Assembly: GCA_951799405.1 (NCBI GenBank)
Contig: OX637332.1
Span: forward strand, 30,232,832 to 30,296,831
Length of the DNA: 64,000 nt
Direction of reading: 5' to 3'
From: Agapetus fuscipes
Lineage: Eukaryota > Arthropoda > Insecta > Trichoptera > Glossosomatidae
Below, in pieces: positions 13,966 to 24,721 of this stretch (positions are counted from its first letter, which is position 1; the number at the start of each line of letters is the position of its first letter). Under the pieces are notes generated by a model. It saw only the letters and a program-made list of their open reading frames with translations. It did no database searches and was not told the DNA's origin. The translations under genes and the position numbers were made by a program.

Positions 13966-14384
13966 ACAACTTAATTAATTGTATTCACTATCAGAATGTT
14001 TACACAACAAAACCATATTTATAATCATAATTTACGCAAGCCTGTGGCTCTGAAGCCAGGCAAGCAAATTCTTTTTTTTCTCCTTGTCGATCCTCTTTTG
14101 TTTTTTCTATTCCATTTTTAAAAATTTCCTTATTTAAATACTTTCGTTACGCACTCTCAAACAGCCAGCCAGCAAAAGACGTGAGCATTTCATTCTACGA
14201 AATTTATAGTTCAGGGCATAAAAAAAAACGTGATAGTTTATAGCGAGCCAGACTGGGAACAACACCGCCAGGTATCCATCGCGCGGGAGACACGTATCCA
14301 ATAATATGGATGTATGTAAATTTGAAAGTGGGAACGCCGTCTTTCGCGAAGGTGAATAGTTAATTCCATTGAATATTTAAGAAG
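13966..14384. other. Dispersed repeat remnant and intron
   Basis: 13966-14130 resembles 9085-9240 (GCCTGTGG...GCCAGGCAAGC followed by T-rich sequence). The rest shows nothing recognisable. Confidence 0.5.
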
Positions 14385-14595
14385 GCGCCCGCTAGCTCTC
14401 TACACCGCGAGCACAAAACACTCGCATTCAAACTCAACAAAAGCTTAGAAAGAGTATCGAAAACAAAGCAGCGCTTCGAGTGAGCGTTTTGGATTGTAAA
14501 CATTTTTGGTTTGGTTTAGTGTAAACGTTATGCTTTGCCGTGTGGCACTCGCATGCCCACAGCCGTAAACTCAAGTGCGGAAACAACTCAGGTAT
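14385..14595 (+). promoter_or_regulatory. Possible plus-strand promoter and leader with a 5' splice site
   Basis: ATATTTAAGAAGGCG resembles a TATA box. It is followed about 30 bp on by a G+C-rich start region (CTCTCTACACCGCGAGCACA), a leader without long frames and CTCAG|GTATGT at about 14591, a good donor. This is antisense to Rdl. It could be a noncoding transcript start or part of an old LTR. The call rests only on spacing and motifs. Confidence 0.25.
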
Positions 14596-15037
14596 GTATG
14601 GACTGACCCCGTTCTCTTGTTTACATCCAGTACAATTTCATTTAATTTTTATGTAAATGCAAAAACGCTCCCGCGTCACGGAGCCAGGCCGGCATTTTCA
14701 CGAGACGCTAGATGGTGCCGGAGGACGCCGTAAAGACGAAATGTGAAGTGTCACTGTCAAGGTTAATGTGGAGATTCGCGCTTAGTGTTTATTTAAATTA
14801 TTTGATTGCGAGCAAGCAGCAACTACGGGAGAGTGATGGGGATCCCTTTGTCTTCCATGGTGACCTCGTTTAGGTAAATTGCTTTCAAAACAAAAAATCT
14901 TTCAAACTGTTTTTTTTAAATATTACTCGCTACTTACTTGATCAACCAAAAAACAAGGAGATTCTATTTGATTAGAAAAAAAATGTTTATCTCGAGTAAA
15001 AAAATATGCAATCGCTCTTTTCTAAAGAAAGATCTGA
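14596..15037. other. Intron, nothing recognised
   Basis: Contains a moderately G+C-rich patch at 14660-14860 without a conserved frame. Confidence 0.5.
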
Positions 15038-15597
15038 ATGGGTTATCTAATCTAATCTAATCTAAGTTGCAAAGATATGTTATATTGGAGATTCACATAA
15101 CATGCATTTTCAAAACCAGATAAGTACAAGTTCGCGCTTGCACATGCCGCATGTGAACCTACGACATAAAAACCAAATCTCAAATGGTTACGTAATATAC
15201 AATCTATAATAATACAAAATCTACAATAAAACAAGATTATTTGCTTGGTTTTTCCTTTACTTATTGGTTGGTATAAGGCTGACCACCCATTCTGTAAGAA
15301 ATGGTTAACTTTGTCTATGTCACCCCTGTTTCAGGGAAGGACGGCAAGGGTTGCAGTGCTCATGTTCATTTGAGATTTGGGTTTTCATATTGTAAGTTTA
15401 CATGTGTATGTGTAAGCGCAAACTTATACGTGTCTGCTTGTGAAAATGCATATAATGTGAACCCCCAATGTTACATATCTTTGCCACTTAGATTAGATTA
15501 TATTAGATTACGAGATTATTTAGAGGGCTTTTGAGGTGTGATACACACAAAAACAGCGCTCACCAAATAAATCATCCTAATATTATTATTATTTACG
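15038..15597. mobile_element. Element A pair (minus then plus) followed by an element B tail
   Basis: 15038-15190 is a minus-strand 3' half. 15245-15512 is a full plus-strand copy (TTACTTATTGGTTGGTATAAG ... CACTTAGATTAGATTATATT). 15525-15597 is only the last 70 bases of element B (GAGGTGTGATACACACAAAA ...). Confidence 0.75.
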
Positions 15598-16074
15598 AGC
15601 CTCAAGCGTCAACTACTAGACTGAGTTCGAAAGCAGGTAATTATTAGGGTGGTGCAATAATTAATTGCATGAAATAATAAAGTCGTGTGTACACTGTTAA
15701 TTCAGTTATGCCGTGACGGGACCTTGCTCTATTTGACAGTGGTCACGTCAAGCAGGGATATATGGCAATTCTCATTATGCGCCAGCTTTTCGTGCGCGCA
15801 TACATACCTTCTAAAACATGACCTAAACAAAGGATGGACCTTTCAAGTATTGATTGCTTCAATTTTAAAATCTAAATGATTGTATGAATTACATTGATTG
15901 TAGAGGCACTCACTTTGTTATCTTTCATCTTGCAAGATAAAAAACTAAAACTAACTTTATTTAAGATTACATTCAGTATATTATGTTCCCGAATACATGC
16001 CAATTACATGCCCGAATTCACTCCGGTAATAATGTTTTTTTTGGCCTTAGAGGGCTATCGTGTTCAAAATGGCT
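15598..16074. other. Intron, nothing recognised
   Basis: A+T-rich with short open frames and no recognised domains. It leads into the LINE fragment. Confidence 0.5.
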
Positions 16075-16560
16075 ATCCCGCTCCAAAAAATTCAAGATGT
16101 ACACTTCCATTGTTCGGCCAGTTGTGTTGTACGGATGCAAAGCCTGCAGTCTGACTCAAAAACAAGAGAAATCTCTCCAGATCTTTGAGAACAAAATGCT
16201 TCGTCGCATTCTCGGACCTGTATTTGAAGATGACAGGTGGCGTATCCGAACCAACGCGGAGCTGATGTCCGTGTTTCAAGATCCAAACATAGTGTCGGTA
16301 ATGAAATCAAGAAGACTCCAGTGGGCCGGACATGAAGCACGTGCAGAGGACTCCAGGATCATCAGAACAGTTTTGGATAGTGCCCCCTCAGGTGTTAGAC
16401 CACCCGGACGTCCCAGGATGCGGTGGGCAGACAACGTTGAAGCCGAAGTTCTGGGAGTGAGGGGACCATGGAGGAAAGCAGCACAAGACAAAGAGTCCTG
16501 GAGGATTGTGGTGCAGGAGCCCCTGAGCCTTCAAGGCTTATGAGCCGAAGAAAGTAAAGT
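16075..16560 (+). pseudogene. Non-LTR retrotransposon, RT C-terminal fragment
   Basis: An open frame reads IVRPVVLYGCKACSLTQKQE, KSLQIFENKMLRRILGPVFE, SRRLQWAGHEARAEDSRI and GVRPPGRPRMRWADNVEAEV, a classical C-terminal segment of LINE reverse transcriptases after the catalytic domain. The catalytic FADD region is absent because the copy is 5' truncated. It ends with a short AAGTAAAGTAAGTA repeat, plausible as the 3' tail. It is unrelated to the LINE of element A. The frame is intact, so insertion may be fairly recent. It is in opposite orientation to Rdl. Confidence 0.85.
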
Positions 16561-16611
16561 AAGTATATTATGTTCCAGTAAAAGTACATTCGTCGGGAGC
16601 TACGTTAGGAT

Positions 16612-16860
16612 GGCTTGACTCTGATCAATGTATATACACGCCGTATTCTTCAGTTCTTTGGACACGTTGTCCGTGGTAATGAGGATAGCCTGAAACGACT
16701 GGTCGTGATCGTTGGCTTGGAGGGGAAGAGAGGAAAAGGAAGATCCCCCACACGATGGGCTACTCAAGTAAAGACAGCGTAATCAAGAGAGAACTGGAGA
16801 AGAGTGGTTGCTTGCGCAAGGATCTCAACCCTCAAAAGCAATGAGGACCAATATTAAGAA
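16612..16860 (+). pseudogene. Second LINE RT C-terminal fragment
   Basis: Reads RILQFFGHVVRGNEDSLKRL, then GKRGKGRSPTRWATQVKTA and a stop, the same C-terminal module (FGH...GxRGxGRxxxRW) from a different LINE lineage. It is short and broken. Confidence 0.75.
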
Positions 16861-16944
16861 TAACAAGAAACGCTGCTTGTCTCTCACCCAAAATTATGTT
16901 TCAAACTTTTTCGCTCTTAAAGTCTTTCAGGATTATTCTCAGAC

Positions 16945-17155
16945 ATTTTAGTCGTCGGTTGAGCCCACGTTTTGACAAACTAATGATGCCTGGGCTGGAA
17001 GTTTCATCCCCACGGTCATTCTTACCTACCGAATTTTGGTAATATTTGTATAAAAACCAATCAGCTGTTTACTTGCGGCCATCTTGAATTGACATGTCTT
17101 TATACAAATGCATTATTAGTTTGTCAAAGCGTGGGCTCAACGGACGACTAAAATT
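16945..17155. mobile_element. Short element with 44-bp terminal inverted repeats
   Basis: The ends GTCGTCGGTTGAGCCCACG (left) and the inverse of CGTGGGCTCAACGGACGAC (right) form inverted repeats about 90% identical over 44 bases. TA flanks on both sides (TTTTA|GTCG, CGAC|TAAAA) fit a TA-targeting mariner-type short element. No coding sequence. Confidence 0.75.
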
Positions 17156-17269
17156 TCTAAGAATAGCGCCGTTAGAGATCATTTTGTGGACATTAAAAAT
17201 CTGTCGTCTGTTTGTAGACTATTTTTTAAAAAAAATTTATGCGCTTCTTCAGATTCAGTGGATTGGCAA

Positions 17270-17496
17270 TCATCATAGCCATTTGCACCATCGATACTGT
17301 TCGGAGACCGCGCTTTCGCCGTTGCGGGACCGTCCACTTGAAACCAGCTGCCTCCTGAAGTGCGCGCCAAGGAAGGGATCGAGAGCTTCAAGAAGAAAAT
17401 GAAGACCCATTTCTTCACCGCCGCGTCAAGCCTGAAAGCGCCCTTGCAGTGACAGTAGTCACGAAACGGCGCTATACAAATCATCATCATCATCAT
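17270..17496 (+). pseudogene. CR1/L2-like LINE C-terminus with ATC repeat tail
   Basis: A frame at about 17298 reads FGDRAFAVAGPSTWNQLPPE, then VRAKEGIESFKKKMKTHFFT and a stop, the end of CR1/L2/jockey-type polymerases. The 3' end is GGCGCTATACAAATCATC followed by (ATC)n, the terminal repeat style of L2-like elements. A second copy with the same end is at 60600-60880. Confidence 0.8.
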
Positions 17497-17639
17497 GCTG
17501 CACTAAATAGGGATCTTGCGCTACTGCCAAACCACTGTTTCAAGTTATTCAACCAAAATGTTATTTTTTATGACTTGGAGCCAGTCTTTCCGATTTGATC
17601 CTTGTTTTGAGATGTAATGCTTGTACTGAAGATCTATAA

Positions 17640-17905
17640 TAATCTATAATCTAAGTTGCAAGGATATATTCATTCAAAGCTCTCAGATGTATGCCCACAA
17701 ACAAACACGTGTAGTTCGCGCTTACAAATGCTGATTGTGTACTTACAAATAAAATTCAAACCTCAAATGAACATAAGCCCTGCAACTCTTGCCGACATTC
17801 CCTGAAACAGGGGTGACATTGGCAAAGTGAACCATTTTTTACAGTATGGGTGGTCAACCTCATACCAACCTATAAGTCAAGGAATTGCTGCAAGGAATTG
17901 CTGCA
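17640..17905 (-). mobile_element. Element A, full copy
   Basis: AATCTAAGTTGCAAGGATAT ... CTATAAGTCAAGGAATTGC. It is followed by a duplicated CAAGGAATTGCTG. Confidence 0.85.
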
Positions 17906-18339
17906 AGGAAGATGCTGCATGTATTTTTAAAAATAAAAACCCAACCTTGCAAATCATGATACCATTCTCTTAAACACGGGTGGTGTGGAAACATCTGTGA
18001 GAGGTCAGACTCATACCAATCTATTTGTCAAAAACTCGTCAGAAAAACAACTTTTGAATAAACAGTCAGCTAATGACAATATTATTTACCAACATTTAGT
18101 ACAAAGACTTAAAAGAAAAAAACTTTCATTTATTTTTTGAAAACATCTTAACTTACATAAACTTAACATTTTTCCACGTAATCTCTTTCATATTTTCTTG
18201 TTTATTATTTCTTCAGAGAAACAACATCTCGAGTACCTGCCCACACACGGCCATTGAAAGTTATGAAAGTAATTTTCACATTCGATGAAAGTGTACTGAG
18301 AAAAACATTTTGCTCTAATAAGCTTAAACATGTTTTCTT
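17906..18339. other. Intron, decayed repeat debris
   Basis: 17915-18045 keeps weak similarity to element A (TAAAAACCCAA, CATACCAATCTATTTGTCAA), too decayed to delimit. The rest is unique A+T-rich sequence. Confidence 0.4.
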
Positions 18340-18860
18340 CTTCGCAAGATCGCTGCATACGAAACGACTAAGCGCTTCCTACGCTGCACATGTTCCACAA
18401 GGCAAATGAGCAAATAGAACAGCTCCAGAAGAAGTTCCTGAGGTACCTCCTCATGAGAACGCAGGGAAACTACCCTCAGTTCATGCACCATGAGGACCTG
18501 CTTCGGGAAACTGGCTTCAGGAGCTTAGAAACTAGGCGCAACGGGACCCTGATGGTGCTCACTTATAAAGTCATCAATGGTTTAATAGACAGTCCCACCC
18601 TGTTGGAGGGTTTCAGGTTGTTTGTACCAAATTACTATAATCGGGGGCGAGGTCATGATCTTTTTCATGTACCAATGAGCCGCACCGATGTCTTGGCACA
18701 GCATCCTTTAACTCGCAGTGTCAAACTCATTAACGAGTCAAAAATAGATATATTTCAATATAATGTAGACACCTTCAAAAGTATGGTAAAAGAGTTCCTC
18801 CCAGCTTGTTGATGGCTGTGAGGGTGCACTGTAGGGCAACCTGTTGTGCACCAAAAAAAA
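18340..18860 (+). pseudogene. Jockey-like LINE RT C-terminus with A tail
   Basis: An intact 140-codon frame contains EQIEQLQKKFLRYLLMRTQG, LLRETGFRSLETRRNGTLMV and PLTRSVKLINESKIDIFQYN, ending KEFLPAC. This is the end module of a jockey-type polymerase. The fragment ends in an A-run (about 18851-18866). A related, more decayed copy is at 33100-33460 on the other strand. Confidence 0.8.
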
Positions 18861-18866
18861 AAAAAA

Positions 18867-19065
18867 ATGAAGTTAGTGAGCCTACAACAAAATATCTTCA
18901 GTAAAGTGATGATAAATGATTGAAGATGGAAATAAAAATGTATTGAGTTGAAAAAGAAGAATTTGCGTTTTATGAAATGTTTTTTTTTAAAAACATTTCG
19001 CAGAAACGAATTTGGGATCAAACACATGCTTAAAAAAATATTGTTACGATTTTTGGTTCGGATAA
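18867..19065. other. Intron with a short LTR-like remnant
   Basis: A+T-rich. The last 30 bases (TTGTTACGATTTTTGGTTCGG) resemble, inverted, the 3' part of the LTR-like element at 55.68 kb. Confidence 0.35.
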
Positions 19066-19069
19066 TCTA

Positions 19070-19818
19070 TAATAATCTATAATCTAAGTTGCAAGGATAT
19101 ATTCATTTAAAGCTCTCAGATGTAAGCCCACAAACCAACAAGTGTAGTTCGCGCTTACAAATGCTGAATGTGTACTTACAAATAAAATCCAAACCTCAAA
19201 TGAACATAAGCCCCACAACTTTTGCCGACCTTCCCTGAAACAGGGGTAACATTGGCAAAGTGAACCATTTTTTACAGTTTGGGTGGTCAGCCTCATACCA
19301 ACCTATAAGTCAAGGAATATGAATAAAAAATTACATTTAAATATATAAAAGAACAAAACCTTACAAAGAAATCTATACAAAAAAAGTCAGAAATTTCCTA
19401 TGCAAAAAATGTAGCAAATTAATACACCAACATTAGAAATCACCATTGCAGATTAGCCGCCACTTCTTCCTGTCCTTGCACACTTCTTTCATTTCATCCA
19501 GAGTCATAACCTTTTTCATGCAAGTCCTCCTTTTATTATGACTCTGGATATCCCATTCATTCGCTATTTCAGAAATTTGATCCATCCATACTTTTCTCGG
19601 TCTTCCTCTACCACGACATCCATCTATTTTAGCAACATATACTTTCTTCGTCAATCTTTCATCACTCATTCTCTCCATATGCCCGAACCATCTTAACATA
19701 CTTCTTTTAATCTTCACTTTCACACTTTCCCTTACACCACATTCTTCTCTTACAAAATTATTCCTCACTCTGTCACTTCGTTTTTTCCCAATCATACTTC
19801 TTAGATAGTCCATTTCTA
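19070..19818 (-). mobile_element. LINE 3' end: RT C-terminus, 3' UTR and full element A
   Basis: On the minus strand a 126-codon frame (19433-19813) reads RNNFVREECGVRESVKVKIK, SMLRWFGHMERMSDERLTKK, GCRGRGRPRKVWMDQISEIA and MTLDEMKEVCKDRKKWRLIC. About 110 bp of A+T-rich 3' UTR leads into element A (19070-19318). It is the best-preserved copy showing that element A is this LINE's 3' end. The 5' side is cut by the LTR-like element at 19825. Confidence 0.85.
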
Positions 19819-19824
19819 CTGTAT

Positions 19825-20204
19825 GGACTTTTCAAATAAAACTCTATACTTTTCAAATAAAACTCTACTCTTCTTTTTACTCATTTATTTTACACGTTTA
19901 TATTTATTTTTACAAAGACACTCTCATTTATTTCATTACACTGGTTTTAGTTCACTGGTCGAATTTGTTTAATGTATTGGTGGAGTTCACAGATAAGACT
20001 GACTAGTGCAAGCAACTTGCACCCTTTTATACTAAGAGAGTCGAACACTCCGGAAGATATTTTTGCTCGATGCTTCTCGAAGTACTTAGCCTAGAGACTT
20101 CTCTAGTTACACACAATTATCAATCCTACCCACCAATACAATAATGAATTCCTATAACTAATACTTATAGATATTTTAATATATTTTACATTACCTATTT
20201 ACAT
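19825..20204 (-). mobile_element. LTR-like element with TATA box
   Basis: Reversed, it reads TGTTATGTAAATAGG, GGTGGGTAGGATTGATAATT, a near heat-shock element TTCGAGAAGCATC, TATAAAAGGGTG, then TGAAATAAATGAG. It shares this order with 7179-7795. An end duplication (TTTTCAAATAAAACTCTA twice) marks its 3' side. No internal coding region was found. Confidence 0.55.
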
Positions 20205-20249
20205 AACAATATACTTGAATGGGCTTAAGATTTCGTAGAATAAAACTTA

Positions 20250-20535
20250 CAAATTTTAGAGAGTTGCTTTTCGGGATATGTTGTCGTGGTCTGTGGGAGC
20301 TGGAGCTTCCGGACGTTTTGCCCATGTCTACGATGGGCTTCTTCACTTTATATCCACACATGTTAGCCAATGTTAAAAAATGTCTACGACTCTCCAAAAT
20401 CCTCAGCCGGCCGTGTAAACCATGTAATTGAATATTTGTACTTTTTTTTCATTTGATATTATACGAACTAATTTTAGGGAAGTATTTTTTTCACGATGTT
20501 TCTTTGGCGTAATAGCCAACGTCCTCAGAAGACGT
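20250..20535 (-). mobile_element. Penelope-like terminal remnants with hammerhead-like motifs
   Basis: On the minus strand one motif reads CTGAGGA (20522-20528), a stem with TTGGC/GCCAA, then GAAA (20499-20502), matching the conserved boxes of a hammerhead core. A second stretch (20290-20345) has GTGAAGA, a GCCCAT/ATGGGC stem and AAAAC, a degraded version. No coding sequence. Confidence 0.45.
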
Positions 20536-20599
20536 CACAGTTGAAGGATTAACTAAAACTTGAATTCTACACACAGACCGATGATGTATTAAAGAAATC

Positions 20600-21172
20600 T
20601 CTCCTCAAATGAACACAAGCCTTGCAAAACTATCTTCATTTCCTGCAACATGAGTGACATGAGTAAAAAATGCCCACAAACAAACATGTGTAAGTTCGCG
20701 CTTACAAATGCTGAATGTGTATATACAAATTAAAATCCAAATCTCAATGAACATAAACCTTGCTACTTTTGGCGACATTCCCTGAAAAAAGGGTGACATT
20801 GAAAGCGAATTTTTACAGTATGGGTAGTCAGCCTCATACCTAGATATAAGGCTATAAGTCAAGGAATCATACAAACCTATAAGTCAGTAAATTGACAATG
20901 ATGATGCTGTTGTATTATCTATCTATAATCTATAATCTAAGTTGCAAGGATATATTCATTTAAAGCTCTCAGATGTATGCCCACAAACTAACACGTGTAG
21001 TTCGCGCTTACAAATGCTGAATGCGTACTTACAAATAAAATCCAAACCTCAAATGAACATAAGCCCCACAACTTTTGCCGACCTTCTCTGAAACAGGGGT
21101 GACATTGGCAAAGTGAACCATTTTTTACAGTATGGGTAGTCAGCCTCATACGTACCTATAAGTTAAGGAATC
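20600..21172 (-). mobile_element. Two element A copies in tandem
   Basis: 20600-20870 is a decayed copy with extra CATACC...AAGTCAAGG pieces. 20925-21172 is a full copy with the usual AATCTAAGTTGCAAGGATAT tail. Confidence 0.8.
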
Positions 21173-21464
21173 ATACCAGCCTATAAGTCAATGTCATTGA
21201 AATATTATACATTTACAGTTTACAGAAAAAAAATCGCAGATTTTTCACGAATTTAAAATTCCGGTATTACAACAAACAACAGCAAAAAAAACATTTTCGC
21301 TTACAGTTTTGAAATTCAGCTGGGAAATCGAGTTGTTGCTGTTGCTGGGTATGTGCAGCTGTATACGTGCAGCTGTGTGCAATCCTACCGGATATTAGCA
21401 AAGTTGCCGAGCTGGCAGATATCCTGTCTCGATTACGGCTGATACGCCGCGGGAAGTGTGGATT

Positions 21465-21925
21465 TCACCGTTTCACCATTTCCCCATTTCATCATTTCAC
21501 CACTTTACCATTTAACCATTTCACCATTTCACCATTTCAAAATTTCAACATTTCACCGTTTCACCGTTTTCCCATTTCCCCATTTCATCATTATATATAT
21601 AGGTTGGTATGAGGCTGACCACCCATACTGTAAAAAATGGTTCACTTTTCCAATGTCACCCCTGTTTCAGGGAAGGTCGGCAAGAGTTGCAGGGGTTATG
21701 TTCATTTGAGATTGGGTTTTTATATTGTAGGTCCACATGCGGCATACATGCCGCATGTGTGAGCGCGAAATAATGCGTGCCTGCTTGTGGGATTACATTT
21801 TTTTTTTAATATGAATCTCAAATGATACATATGTTTGCAACTTAGACTTAGATCATTTCACCATTTCACAATTTCATCATTTCAAAATTTTGCCATTTCA
21901 CTATTTCACCATTCACCGCAGAGAC
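21465..21925. repeat. TTTCACCAT-type microsatellite interrupted by element A
   Basis: Degenerate 8-9 bp units (TTTCACCAT, TTTCATCAT) fill 21465-21592 and resume at 21855-21925. A plus-strand element A occupies 21598-21858 and starts at TATAGGTTGGTATGAGG. The microsatellite was therefore the target. Confidence 0.85.
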
Positions 21926-21999
21926 CAGCGCGCACTGACGAAACGTCGATAAAGCAAAATGTGGTTAACCATAAAATGCTCAGGTGATGCTCAGGTGAC

Positions 22000-22382
22000 G
22001 CTGGCCGGTCCGTAGTCTAATGACTAGCGTTTCAGACTCGTAAATGGAAGGTCGTTGGTTTGAATGCCGGCGGAGCACAAAAATATACCGTGTATATTTT
22101 GAAATATCGCCACCTCAAAGGTGAACCTTAACAAATGCAGATTCACTGATTTGAGAAAAAGTGGATTAAATATTTTACATCATCACTTTGCCAATGTCAC
22201 CCCTGTTTCAAGGAACGACGGCAAGAGTTTCAGGGTGTATGTCCATTTGAGATTTGTATTTATATATTGTAGGTTCATGCGGCATGTAAAAGCGCAAATG
22301 TATATGTGTCTGTTAATGAAAATGCATTTTATATGAATACTAAATGTAGCATATCTTTTCAACTTAGATTATAGATTATTAT
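22000..22382 (+). mobile_element. Element B head followed by element A
   Basis: 22010-22105 is the tRNA-like head (GGCCGGTCCGTAGTCTAATG, box B GGTTTGAATGCC). After a unique spacer, 22180-22382 is element A from ACTTTGCCAATGTCACCCC to AACTTAGATTATAGATTAT. Confidence 0.7.
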
Positions 22383-22904
22383 AAAAGTATGTTTCCTTTC
22401 TAGATGTATTTATCTCCCTAGATGGTTTTATTTGTTTTAAGTATCCTAGTGTTCGCTCGAAGTGTCTAATTAAGAAGATTCTGGCATGGTCTGGTGTATG
22501 CCAGAGTAGCCCTTATACACCTATCAATAGAGATAGCGATACCTTGAAGGGGGGATTAGTATCAGAGCCGTTGAGCGAGATAGTATAAAAAGTCCAAAAA
22601 TATACAAAGACTTTTAGACGCCTAAAGTCTGTGCGACACCCTCGGGTCACATGGGACCCCATTTTTCAGAGTGTGATATTATCGTTAGATTCCGCTTCAC
22701 AGGGATTATGCATCGGATTTATTTACCAGCAAAGCGCCGGCGGAAAAGCGGACATGAAAACGGCTATGACGTACGCCCTGATTTGTTTCAGAGATAGCTG
22801 GTACCAGCGGCGGAGCTTTGTTGTAGGGATGAGCGAAATGTATCGATATATTTCAAAACCACCGATATTTAAAAATAAAAAAATCAAGTGATCTACATAT
22901 ATAG
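22383..22904. other. Intron, nothing recognised
   Basis: Contains an 86-codon plus-strand open frame (22631-22891) with no domain I recognise. Confidence 0.5.
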
Positions 22905-23182
22905 TGTAACTTTTTTCAGTGTTATGCGGGATGGGGTTGCATGTGGCGATTGGAACCTATTTACAAGTAAGGAGAGTACGCTGACCACTTCAGTTGAAGT
23001 GTGGGTTTTCCAGGTCCCGAGGGGACTGGTACTCTTTTCTTTGCTGGCTGAGTAAATCATGACCGTACATTATTTTGAGGTTTGAAATGAACATCAAAAC
23101 GGAAAATCATTTCTGACACCCTCAGTGGGATTCGAGCACGAGCTCCCTGCATGGAATGCAAGCACTCTAACAAACGGAGCTT
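22905..23182 (-). mobile_element. Element C (tRNA-derived SINE)
   Basis: The minus strand has a tRNA-like head with a decayed box A, CATTCCATGCAGGGAGCTCG and box B-like CTCGAATCC, then the body with GAAACGG... inverse landmarks and GTACTCTTTT. It is a separate SINE lineage from element B because head and body differ. Confidence 0.75.
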
Positions 23183-23379
23183 TCGGCCGGAATATAAGTT
23201 AAGGAAAACAAGAAAGTGAAAAATATCGATATTTTCCCGGTAGGAGTTAAGTTGATATTCTTGACTAGCGTATTTGGAATAGGTTGGGTTCGAATCACGC
23301 CTGACCTTTGGCAATAACTTCAACCCTAGTTCATCAGATGCCATTGCATGCACACAAGCTTCTGCTTTCGCATGAAGAC

Positions 23380-23803
23380 ATCAACGACGATACCATGTTA
23401 AAAACACCGGTTCTCATCAGATCACCGAAGTTAAGCAACATGCGCGGATGCTACTTTGATGGGTGTGCTAGGTACACCGCGTGTTTTTGTGCATTTCTTG
23501 GACCGGTCCGTAGTCCAGTGGCAACACTTCCGACTCGTTAATGGAAGGTTGTGGATTCGAATCCCGGCGGAGCACACAAATATATCATTTATATTTCCAA
23601 ATGTGCTCTTCGCTGGGTTGAAAAATTCGTAAACCTTTACCAAAGACCGGTCACTGAAAGGTCCATCCAACGCTTACAACAACTTGGGTCTTGCTTGAGA
23701 ATTGGCGCTTTTTACAGCGACGATCAAGCTCGCAGAGGGCTCTTGAGGTTGTGATACACACAAAAACAGCACTCACCAAATAAATCAATCCTAATATTTT
23801 TTA
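23380..23803 (+). mobile_element. Composite 5S rRNA + tRNA SINE
   Basis: The 5S part (23380-23492) starts ATCAACGACGATACC. The tRNA head follows after ATTTCTTGG (box A TAGTCCAGTGG, box B GATTCGAATCC), then the body to CACCAAATAAATCAATCC. A Penelope-like element begins right after its 3' end. Confidence 0.88.
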
Positions 23804-23819
23804 GTAATACAGATCAACT

Positions 23820-24685
23820 GTTAACACAGTGAAAGTCCATTTTTATAAATATTTAAAAATATAAATGGTTAAACATTGTTTTAATTCACTTTATTTTATT
23901 TGTTTATGCTCGAATATTTTCGCCTAATGAGCATCTTCAAGAGCAGAATGGTTACAAATATATTTTTTATAAAATAATTTTCAAAACAATTTTCAAAACA
24001 ACTTTTTTTCAAAACAAAAGCAAAATTCATAGACAAAAATTTTAAGATTCAAAAATGCATTAGTGTTAGGTATAATGAAATTAAAAAATTTAATACAATA
24101 AAAATAAAATATGTTAGTTAAATAAAAATAATAATAATAATAACAAATCAAAAAACAAAATTATTGCAATATTGGTGAAACATAGGAATCTGCACATTCA
24201 CTAAGTCTTTATTTTTATTTGTAGATTTCCAACGCTTCCAGAGCCATCAGTCTCCTCACTTCACAACTCAGAGTGCATTACCTCTACATTGGTAATATCG
24301 AAAGTATGGTCTTTATCAATGCAATGGTCTGCCATCTCAGAGTATGCAGATAAGCCTCTGAGTGCTCTGGAATGTTCTTTAAATCTTGTGCGTACTGATC
24401 TCCCTGTCTCACCAATATATAAAGCCTCACAGTCATTACATTTAATTTTATACACTCCACCCATATCCAATTTATCTACTTTATCCTTATTGTTGAACAG
24501 TAATTTATGTAGATTGTTTTTAGTATAAAAAGCAAAGTTTATTTCATGTTTTAAATTTTTTTTAATTTTGTATGAAATACTATTATAATCGAAATATAAC
24601 TCGAAAATATTCGAGCATAAACAAATAAAATAAAGTGAATTAAAACAATGTTTAACCATTTATATTTTTAAATATTTATAAATCA
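23820..24685 (-). mobile_element. Penelope-like element, 3' part, with GIY-YIG endonuclease
   Basis: A minus-strand frame (24261-24659) reads GGVYKIKCNDCEALYIGETG, then RSVRTRFKEHSRALRGLSAY. That is a GIY-YIG nuclease domain with the Cys pair (CNDC) between the GVY and YIG motifs that marks Penelope-like elements. Penelope-like elements pair this nuclease with a telomerase-related RT; here the RT part is missing (5' truncated). The fragment is bounded by perfect inverted repeats of about 78 bases (about 23848-23926 and 24603-24681), and a hammerhead-like arm (TTGAAGA...GGCGAAAA) sits inside the left end. Inverted rather than direct ends are typical of how these elements insert. Confidence 0.85.
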
Positions 24686-24694
24686 TCCTAATAT

Positions 24695-24721
24695 TATTAT
24701 ACATATATATATATATATATT
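24695..24721. repeat. TA microsatellite
   Basis: ATACATATATATATATATAT directly after a short element B tail (AAATCATCCTAATATTATT). Confidence 0.8.

Noticed and set aside
16276..16491. Minus-strand frames opposite the LINE at 16 kb
   Set aside because: Shadows of the RT C-terminal frame on the plus strand.
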